Shown here piece after piece: positions 54,569 through 64,000 of a stretch of DNA of 64,000 nucleotides; position 1 is the stretch's first letter, and each line of letters starts with the position of its first letter. Under the pieces are notes generated by a model. It had not been told where the DNA came from. It saw only the letters and a program-made list of their open reading frames with translations, and made no database searches. The position numbers and the translations under genes were made by a program. This DNA is from Zoogloea dura (lineage in GTDB: Bacteria; Pseudomonadota; Gammaproteobacteria; Burkholderiales; Rhodocyclaceae): NCBI RefSeq assembly GCF_012927165.1, contig NZ_JABBGA010000008.1, positions 124,001-188,000 of the forward strand, written 5' to 3'.

Positions 54569-56322
54569 GTCGGCCGCCGTCGTGCCAGGGACACGGTGAA
54601 AATGCCCCATTCGTCGATGCGCTGGGTGAGCTTGTCGAAACCGGCCTCGTCCACCAGCTGGTCCATTTCGGCCTGGCTGCGCCGGCGCATCACCCAGGCC
54701 TCGCCACCCCGGTAGCTGGTCAGGGCGCGGGCGATCAGCTCCAGCTGGGGATGCCAGGGCTGACCCGTGTACAGCAGGTAGCCACCGGGCTCGACGGCCT
54801 GTGCCATGCCGGCCAGGGAGCGGCGCACCATGCCGTTGTCGGGAAAGAGTTCGTACAGCCCGGAGACGATGCCGACGGTCGGCCGCGGCGACACGGCCGC
54901 CACTGAGGCCTGGTCGAAGGCGTCGCCCTTTTCGAAACGGGCGGTGTCCTGCAGGCCTTTGGCGCGGATCAGGGCGGCGCCGTCGCGCACATTGATGTCG
55001 CTGAAGTCGCGCAGCAGGATGGAGTCGGGCCGGCGGGGGGCGCCTTCGAGGGCTTCCAGCACGTAGCGGCCATGGCCGGCGGCGATGTCGAGGACCCGCT
55101 GGGGGCGGCCTTCCTGCTGCAGGCGCTGGAGGGCCAGACGCAGCAGTTCCTCAAGGTGCAGCTTGCGCTGGCGGATGCCGCGCCAGCCGATCGCATCCAG
55201 GTAGTTGCGGTCGATGGCCCGGCCGATGGGGCCGGCGCCCGCCGGGGTGTTGCGATAGACGTAGTCGAGGGTGCTGCCGGAGTCGAAGCCGGTGCGGTGC
55301 CCCAGGGCCACCCCTTCGGACAGCAGGCCGCCCAGTTTCAGGCTGGCCCGGTAAGCCGACCAGTAGAGGCCCCGCGGGCTGAGGGCCGGCAGCGGGCGGG
55401 ACAGCGCCTCGGCCTCGTCGCGGCTCGGGCCGTGCTGGTCCGCGTTGCGCAGGTCGGGGCGGCTGGCGGGCTCGGCGAAGCGGCGCAGGATGAAGTCATG
55501 GATGCGGGCCAGGGCTGGCGCCCGGTCCTTCTCGCCGAGGGTATCGTGGTAGAAGCCGTCGAGGACGTGCTTTTCCTTGACGGTTGAGCCCAGCCGCTCG
55601 AAGAAGGCATGCTGGGGGCCGTGATGAACGACCCAGTCGGCGCCGGAGATCAGCAGCTGGGTGGGCAGGGTGATGGCCTGGGCGTCGGCGACCACCCGCT
55701 CCGCTGCCTCGTAGAGGCCGAGCAGGATGTTCACCGAGATGGCCCGGGCGATCAGCGGGTCGCTGTCGTAGGAGGCCTGGCGTACCGGGTCGTGGGTGAG
55801 GAACTTCGCCTTCACGTAGCTATTGACGAAGAAGTTGCCGCGCAGCTTCTGCAGCAGGGTCAGCCCGGGCCGCGCGAAGGGCACGTAGAGCTTGACCCTG
55901 AAGGCCGGTGAGGCGAGCACCAGGCAGCGTACCGGCGGCGCGTAGTCGTGGGCCCAGGTGGATACCAGCACGGCCCCCACGCTCTGGGCCAGCACGGCCA
56001 TGTCGGCCAGCGCGATGCCGTGGGCGTCGCGGATGTGCTCGACAAAGGTTTGCACGTCCCGCACCGAGGTGCCGAAGCTGGGCGACCAGCCCCGCTCGCC
56101 GGGGGACAGGCCGTGGCCGCGGGCGTCCCAGGCGAAGAAGTCGAAACCGGGCAGATCCAGTTCGTCCACCAGGTGGACCAGCCGCCCGGAGTGTTCGTGG
56201 CCCCGGTGGAACATCACCACGGCGCCGCGGGACGGCTGGGTGGCCGGCCAGTGGCGGTAGAACAGGGAGACCCCGTCGTGGGTCGTGAAGTGGTGTTCCG
56301 AAACGGCTCGGGGGCTCGACAT
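54565..56322 (-). CDS. ynbC: Alpha/beta hydrolase-SAM methyltransferase fusion (YnbC-like)
   Basis: At 585 residues, it equals E. coli YnbC in length. Residues about 1-290 are a monoacylglycerol-lipase-like hydrolase (FAWDARGHGLSPGERG, nucleophile Ser in LAQSVGAVLV, Asp in GADWVVHHG, His in GFYHDTLG). Residues about 330-585 are a class I methyltransferase (VLDIAAGHGRYVLEAL). The pair could trim and methylate a lipid, but the activity is unknown. The ATG at 56322 fits the hydrolase start. Confidence 0.9.
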   Translation of the reverse strand: MSSPRAVSEHHFTTHDGVSLFYRHWPATQPSRGAVVMFHRGHEHSGRLVHLVDELDLPGFDFFAWDARGHGLSPGERGWSPSFGTSVRDVQTFVEHIRDAHGIALADMAVLAQSVGAVLVSTWAHDYAPPVRCLVLASPAFRVKLYVPFARPGLTLLQKLRGNFFVNSYVKAKFLTHDPVRQASYDSDPLIARAISVNILLGLYEAAERVVADAQAITLPTQLLISGADWVVHHGPQHAFFERLGSTVKEKHVLDGFYHDTLGEKDRAPALARIHDFILRRFAEPASRPDLRNADQHGPSRDEAEALSRPLPALSPRGLYWSAYRASLKLGGLLSEGVALGHRTGFDSGSTLDYVYRNTPAGAGPIGRAIDRNYLDAIGWRGIRQRKLHLEELLRLALQRLQQEGRPQRVLDIAAGHGRYVLEALEGAPRRPDSILLRDFSDINVRDGAALIRAKGLQDTARFEKGDAFDQASVAAVSPRPTVGIVSGLYELFPDNGMVRRSLAGMAQAVEPGGYLLYTGQPWHPQLELIARALTSYRGGEAWVMRRRSQAEMDQLVDEAGFDKLTQRIDEWGIFTVSLARRRPT

Positions 56323-56332
56323 GAAGCGCCTT

Positions 56333-56950
56333 TCAGCGCGGACGGGCCTGGGCCACGCCGCCGCGGATACGGTTATGGATATTGAGCAGGATGGCCGCCG
56401 CAGCGACCGGCAGGATCCACGCCGTCCAGCCGGGCAGGCTGCCGGCCAGGCCCAGCCACAGGCCGAGGGCGCCGAACAGGAAGGCCCGGTCGCTCTTGCC
56501 CATGGGGCCGTCGTAGCGGCGCGGGGCACCGACCATGGGGCCGAGGGCGCCGGCCATCTCGGACACCGCGGAGAGGAAGATCAGGGCGCCCACGTCGGCC
56601 CAGGAGAAGGGCGCTACCCACACGAAGGGCAGGTACAGGGCGGCGTCGGAGATGACGTCGGAGAGTTCGTTGAGGTAGGCCCCCAGCGCCGACTGCTGGC
56701 CGAATTCCCGGGCCAGCATGCCGTCGACAGCGTTGAAGGCCATGCGCAGGAACATCCACAGGGGCAGCAGCAGGAAGGCCGTGGTGGCCTCGGGGTGGAG
56801 GAACAGCCAGGCGCCCAGCGCGAGGGACACGGCCATCGCCGCCAGGGTCACCTGGTTGGCCGTGACGCCGGCTGCGGCGAAGCGCGCCACGAGGGGGCGC
56901 AGCAGGGCCTGGAAGCGGGGCTTGAGCTGGTAGATGCTGATCATCGTCAC
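56333..56950 (-). CDS. ynbA: CDP-alcohol phosphatidyltransferase (YnbA-like)
   Basis: The 205-residue membrane enzyme transfers a phosphatidyl group from a CDP-linked donor to an alcohol. The CDP-alcohol motif reads N-A-V-DG-ML-AR, then G-AYL-N-ELS-D. Two of the four metal-binding aspartates are thus asparagine in this protein. A GTG overlapping the upstream stop (56947-56950) or the ATG at 56944 can start it. Confidence 0.88.
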   Translation of the reverse strand: MTMISIYQLKPRFQALLRPLVARFAAAGVTANQVTLAAMAVSLALGAWLFLHPEATTAFLLLPLWMFLRMAFNAVDGMLAREFGQQSALGAYLNELSDVISDAALYLPFVWVAPFSWADVGALIFLSAVSEMAGALGPMVGAPRRYDGPMGKSDRAFLFGALGLWLGLAGSLPGWTAWILPVAAAAILLNIHNRIRGGVAQARPR

Positions 56951-58248
56951 AAGGTCTTGGCCTGGGCCTGCCCCCGGCCGTAGAGGTGATGGGCGAGGAT
57001 CGACAGGCTCGGATTGTTGGGCAGGATCTGGCCGTTCACCTCAAGGATGGGGGTGCCGATCGCGCCGGTGATGCCGGCCCGCTGCAAGTGGGCGTTGAGC
57101 CTGTCCTCGGCGGCGGAGTCCTCGTCGATCATGTACTCCGTGAAGCGGACGCCCATGTGTTCGAACTGGCGGCGCTTCTCGGTGCAGTAGCCGCAGGTGG
57201 TCAGGGAATACATGACGATCCGGTCGCGATGGGCATCGTAGCGTGCCATGAAGGCCGCCTCGTCGCCCTGTTGCGTGGATGCCAGCCCGGCGATCCGGCT
57301 GGGGTCGGGCAGGCCGTCGGGGGTGAAGCGGGCCATCACGCCGGCGCCTGCCACTGCCACCACCAGGGCGCCGGCCAGGGCCGGGATGCCCACCGGGCGG
57401 CGGCGCGGGCCCCAGGCGTTGTGCTCTTTCTGGCCAGGCACCAGGAGCAGGGCGAGCCCGGCGATGAAGCCGACCACCGGGATCAGGGTGGCGAGGGACC
57501 ACCAGCCCTTGAAACCCAGGTCGTGGCAGCGCAGCACGCTGGCGCGCACGCCCCACACCGCCAGCATCAGCAGCAGGGCCAGGCCGAGCAGGATGCCCGG
57601 CATGCCAAGGAACAGCATGACGGGCATCAGCAGCATGGCGGCGGCGAAGCCCAGGAAGGCGCTCTGCAGGTAGGCGCTGCGGCCGAAGCGCCCGTCCAGG
57701 CCGAAACCGAACAGCGGTGTGTCGCCGCTGGCTTCGTCATCGGGTAAGGGGGACTGCCGCAGCGCGGCGGCCGGCGCAGTGCGCTCGCTGGCCATGGCCT
57801 GGGCGGCGGCTGTGTAGCGGGGCATGTCGATGGAGCAGGCCCGGCACAGGGTGCGGGGAGGCTGCTGTTCTCCGCAGGCCGGGCAGGTGATGGTGGCGGC
57901 CTTGTCTTCGGCCGGCACCGGCGAGGGTGGCACGGGGCTTTCGGCGCCGCCGGCGTGTTTCGGGGCGGCGGCGGGGGGAGCGAGGGGGGGCGCGGACCCG
58001 GCGGCGGCCATCTCAGGCAGCGGCGGCTCCACCACCACCTTCAGGCCGATGCCGGTGAGGGTGCTCAGGTAGTGCTCGGCCTGCCAGGTGGCGAGGCCCT
58101 TGCGGAGCGTGACCCGCTCGCCGGAGAAGACACGGTCCAGGGTGTCGGCCGGGCATTTGAGCAGGCCCTGGAGGGCGGCGCGGGTGGTGGCAGGATCATG
58201 GCCCGGCAGGACTTCGCCGAAAAACAGGATCTCGTGGGTGGTCGTCAC
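56947..58248 (-). CDS. Zinc-ribbon/DUF805/glutaredoxin multidomain protein
   Basis: The 433-residue protein joins an N-terminal soluble domain (about 1-75), a Pro/Ala linker, a zinc-ribbon-like CPACGEQQPPRTLCRAC (about 120-137), a four-helix DUF805-like membrane region (about 175-290) and a C-terminal glutaredoxin domain with active site CGYC and GTPILEVNGQ. It may be a membrane-anchored thiol oxidoreductase. It is the first gene of the minus-strand operon and overlaps the next by four bases. Confidence 0.83.
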   Translation of the reverse strand: MTTTHEILFFGEVLPGHDPATTRAALQGLLKCPADTLDRVFSGERVTLRKGLATWQAEHYLSTLTGIGLKVVVEPPLPEMAAAGSAPPLAPPAAAPKHAGGAESPVPPSPVPAEDKAATITCPACGEQQPPRTLCRACSIDMPRYTAAAQAMASERTAPAAALRQSPLPDDEASGDTPLFGFGLDGRFGRSAYLQSAFLGFAAAMLLMPVMLFLGMPGILLGLALLLMLAVWGVRASVLRCHDLGFKGWWSLATLIPVVGFIAGLALLLVPGQKEHNAWGPRRRPVGIPALAGALVVAVAGAGVMARFTPDGLPDPSRIAGLASTQQGDEAAFMARYDAHRDRIVMYSLTTCGYCTEKRRQFEHMGVRFTEYMIDEDSAAEDRLNAHLQRAGITGAIGTPILEVNGQILPNNPSLSILAHHLYGRGQAQAKTL

Positions 58249-58409
58249 GGGAGGCTTCCGGGAAAGGGTGGAAGGGGTGCGAACGGCATTCTAAGGGGCC
58301 CCCGGTGTCGCGGCAATGACGGCGGGCTGCGGGTCGTGGCGGATCACGCGTGCCGCTTCACCTGCCCCGCCGGCGGTGCTATCGTCGTCGCCCCACCGGA
58401 GAACGCACC

Positions 58410-58661
58410 ATGTCCCAGCCCGTCTGCTTCCCCCTCACCCGAGCGCGCGACCTGGCCGAGGCCGAGGCGCAGATCGCCGTGATCCGGGGCCTGCTGGCCG
58501 ACGCCGGACTGAGCCACCGCAATCCGCCGCCGGCGCCCACCACCTGTTGCGGGCGGGGCTGCAACGGCTGCGTCTGGGAGGGCTTCTACGCGGCCCTGGG
58601 GTGGTGGAAGGATGACGCCCGGGAACTGCTGGCCGGGCTGGCCGGAAATGCCGCGGCCTGA
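58410..58661 (+). CDS. Small oxidoreductase-like cysteine-rich protein
   Basis: The 83-residue protein ends with PTTCCGRGCNGCVWEGFYAA, the CCGxGCxxCVW signature of the oxidoreductase-like domain. Function is not established. The ATG at 58410 begins just after an ACCGGAGAACGC ribosome region. It is convergent with nothing and precedes the SAH riboswitch. Confidence 0.75.
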   Translation: MSQPVCFPLTRARDLAEAEAQIAVIRGLLADAGLSHRNPPPAPTTCCGRGCNGCVWEGFYAALGWWKDDARELLAGLAGNAAA

Positions 58662-58701
58662 CTTGGCAGCGCACCTGAAAACCCCGTAAAATCCGTGCCT
58701 T

Positions 58702-58766
58702 GTCGAGGAGCGTTGCGACCCGTGAAAATGCGGGCCAGGCTCGGCAACCAACAACGGCGCTCGCAA
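58702..58766 (+). ncRNA. S-adenosylhomocysteine (SAH) riboswitch aptamer
   Basis: The core GAGGAGCGTTGCGACC at 58705-58720, then GCCAGGCTCGGCAA and ACGGCGCTCGC at about 58754-58764, match the SAH riboswitch consensus. GAGGAGCG pairs in the pseudoknot/P1 scheme with the GCGCTC segment. These riboswitches turn genes on when SAH accumulates. The target here is metH, which remakes methionine from homocysteine. Confidence 0.88.
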
Positions 58767-58800
58767 ACCTTCCAGCCGGGTTTGCCGCGCCGTTCGCTTT
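58755..58800 (+). terminator. Riboswitch expression-platform terminator
   Basis: CGGCGCTCGCAAACC (58755-58769) pairs with GGTTTGCCGCGCCG (58779-58792), followed by TTCGCTTTT. Its 5' arm reuses the last aptamer segment, so aptamer folding and terminator folding exclude each other, as expected for an ON switch. Confidence 0.7.
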
Positions 58801-58856
58801 TGTGAAGCGTCCGAGGCGCCTGCCGGCTGTGTTCACCCGCATCCAGAGGTAGATCC

Positions 58857-62576
<3,720 letters not shown>

Positions 62577-62604
62577 ACGGGCTCCGGCTGGGCGGGTTAC
62601 GATC

Positions 62605-63003
62605 ATGACGCCCTGGCAGGTTCCCGAAGACGAGATCACCTTCATCCCCATCCGCGCCCAGGGCGCGGGTGGGCAGAACGTGAACAAGGTATCGTCGGCG
62701 GTGCATCTGCGCTTTGACATCAAGGCCTCGTCGATGCCCGAGGCCGTGCGCGAGCGCCTGCTCCAGCTGGGCGACCAGCGCATCAGCAAGGATGGCGTGA
62801 TCGTCATCAAGGCCCAGACCTTCCGCAGCCTCGAGAAGAACCGCCAGGAGGCGGTGCTGCGCCTGCAGGAACTCATCGACCGGGCCGCCCATGTGCCCAA
62901 GACCCGGCGGCCGACCCGTCCGACCCGTGGCTCGGTGACCCGCCGCCTCGAGGGCAAGGCCCGCCACGGCGCCATCAAGGCCGCCCGCCGGCGGGTGGAC
63001 TAG
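62605..63003 (+). CDS. arfB: Alternative ribosome-rescue factor ArfB (YaeJ)
   Basis: The 132-residue release-factor-like protein has the peptidyl-tRNA hydrolase motif GAGGQNVNKVSSAVHLRFD and a basic C-terminal tail (ARHGAIKAARRRVD) that enters the empty mRNA channel. It rescues stalled ribosomes. It lies 28 bp after metH. Confidence 0.95.
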   Translation: MTPWQVPEDEITFIPIRAQGAGGQNVNKVSSAVHLRFDIKASSMPEAVRERLLQLGDQRISKDGVIVIKAQTFRSLEKNRQEAVLRLQELIDRAAHVPKTRRPTRPTRGSVTRRLEGKARHGAIKAARRRVD

Positions 63004-63096
63004 CCTCAAGTAGGGGATAATCCATCCCCCGCACGTGCCGGTCCCGATACGGGCCGCGCAGTCTCCCTTTTTCCTGCCCCGTCCGGGGCCTCTCCC

Positions 63097-63195
63097 ATGC
63101 AAAACCAACGCTTCATCGCCGGCAATGGCGCCTTCCTTGAGCACTTCTTCCGCCACACGCAGGGCAAGCTTCACCCGCAGCAGGTGAGCGCATGA
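63097..63195 (+). CDS. Possible 32-residue small protein coupled to RIO kinase gene
   Basis: An ATG at 63097 opens a 32-codon frame (MQNQRFIAGNGAFLEHFFRH then TQGKLHPQQVSA) whose TGA overlaps the RIO kinase ATG (ATGA, 63192-63195). Coupled overlaps of this kind are common for real genes in this window. The ribosome site is weak (GGGGCC) and no homologue is known to me. It may be a small protein or a leader peptide. Confidence 0.45.
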   Translation: MQNQRFIAGNGAFLEHFFRHTQGKLHPQQVSA

Positions 63196-64000
63196 AGACG
63201 CCCGCCCGGATCGAACCCCTGGTCGTCGATGGCCTGGTGGACAGCGTGCTGCGCCAGCTCATGAGCGGCAAGGAGGCCATGGTCTACGTCGTCCAGTGCG
63301 GCGACGAGATCCGCTGCGCCAAGGTCTACAAGGAGGCCAACAAGCGCGGCTTCCACACCGCCGTGGATTACACCGAAGGCCGCAAGGTCAAGAACAGCCG
63401 CCAGGCCCGGGCCATGGCCAAGCGCTCCCGCTATGGCCGCGAGGAGCAGGAAGCGGCCTGGCAGCATGCCGAGGTGGATGCCCTGCGCCGCCTGGCCGCA
63501 GCCGGCGTGCGGGTGCCCACGCCCTACCAGTTTCATGAGGGTGTGCTGCTGATGGAGCTGGTGGCGGACGAGGACGGAGAGCCTGCCCCGCGCCTCAACG
63601 ACCTGGCCTTGAGCGCCGAGGATGCCCTGCGCTTCCACGCCGAGCTGATCCGCCAGGTGGTGCGCATGCTGTGCGCCGGCATCGTCCATGGCGACCTGTC
63701 CGAGTACAACGTGCTGGTGGATGCCGCCGGCCCGGTGATCATCGACCTGCCCCAGGCGGTGGATGCGGCGGCCAACAACAACGCCCGGCGCATGCTGGAG
63801 CGGGACGTGGACAACCTGAGCGCCTATTTCGGCCAGTTTGCCCCCGAGTTGCTGGCCACCCGCTATGGTCCGGAGATCTGGACCCTCTACGAGAACGGGG
63901 CCCTGCATCCGGACAGCCCGCTGACCGGGCGTTTCGAGGAGGCCGAGGTCGAAGTGAACCTGGACGAGGTGATCCAGGTGATCGATGCCGCCCAGGCCGA
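63192..64000 (+). CDS. RIO1-family serine protein kinase (3' end outside window)
   Basis: About 269 residues are visible. RIO kinase features are LMSGKEAMVYVVQCGDEIRC (with ATP-binding Lys in CAKVYKE), the catalytic loop IVHGDLSEYNVLV and the metal-binding segment VIIDLPQAVD. Bacterial members resemble the Pseudomonas RIO1-type kinases; substrates are unknown. The frame runs off the window. Confidence 0.92.
   Translation, partial: MKTPARIEPLVVDGLVDSVLRQLMSGKEAMVYVVQCGDEIRCAKVYKEANKRGFHTAVDYTEGRKVKNSRQARAMAKRSRYGREEQEAAWQHAEVDALRRLAAAGVRVPTPYQFHEGVLLMELVADEDGEPAPRLNDLALSAEDALRFHAELIRQVVRMLCAGIVHGDLSEYNVLVDAAGPVIIDLPQAVDAAANNNARRMLERDVDNLSAYFGQFAPELLATRYGPEIWTLYENGALHPDSPLTGRFEEAEVEVNLDEVIQVIDAAQA

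Overview
The window is very GC-rich and gene-dense. It suggests a facultatively denitrifying betaproteobacterium, most likely of the Rhodocyclales (Azospira/Dechlorosoma-like). The grounds are gene content: a napFDAGHBC periplasmic nitrate reductase operon, norCB, FNR/Dnr-type boxes, a PEP-CTERM protein and an S-adenosylhomocysteine riboswitch in front of metH. The taxonomic placement is inference; no rRNA or tRNA gene was seen.

Region 1 (about 1-30.8 kb) is a purine-degradation island. Urate is converted by PuuD, UraH and UraD to allantoin, then by PuuE, Alc and AllA to glyoxylate plus urea. An NCS2 permease and a Tsx-like outer-membrane channel can bring purine in, and an AmiS/UreI-type channel can pass urea. 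Glyoxylate is carried on by Gcl, GlxR (with Hyi) and a MOFRL-type glycerate kinase. The island also contains its own enolase and pyruvate kinase, so the genes run from urate to pyruvate without a gap. Three purine promoters (uraH, permease, puuE) share a TTATMA box exactly 39 bp upstream of an identical TACACT -10 element, which points to one regulator. LysR and MarR genes lie next to these operons.

Embedded at 3.8-9.2 kb is a tight five-gene operon: two Kef-type antiporters, a GCS2-type carboxylate-amine ligase, a serine-hydrolase-like protein that has lost its catalytic lysine, and a small exported OmpA-like protein. Its codon use is less biased than that of its neighbours. It is the best candidate here for an undescribed system. 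Two directly oriented copies of a roughly 590-bp giant imperfect palindrome (15.5-16.1 and 23.75-24.34 kb) bracket gcl to pyk.

Region 2 (30.8-40 kb) holds a TPR-glycosyltransferase gene with a leaderless-looking start, a lipoprotein gene and the nap operon, which ends in a strong terminator followed by a degenerate 21-bp repeat array. A second 21-bp array lies at 20.24-20.49 kb in front of the glycerate kinase.

Region 3 (40-49.2 kb) holds a PEP-CTERM protein, a serC gene coupled to a TPR/ATP-grasp gene, norCB behind a perfect Dnr-type box, a chemoreceptor behind an FNR-type box, and amtB behind an NtrC-like site and a sigma-54 promoter.

Region 4 (49.2-58.2 kb, minus strand) is a long, largely overlapping operon resembling E. 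coli ynbABCD. It encodes a CDP-alcohol phosphatidyltransferase, CdsA- and PlsC-like enzymes, an alpha/beta-hydrolase-methyltransferase fusion, a PAP2-dual-specificity phosphatase fusion, a glutaredoxin fusion and a kinase. Region 5 (58.3-64 kb) holds a small cysteine-rich protein, the SAH riboswitch with metH, arfB, a 32-codon ORF overlapping a RIO kinase gene, and the RIO kinase, which runs off the window.
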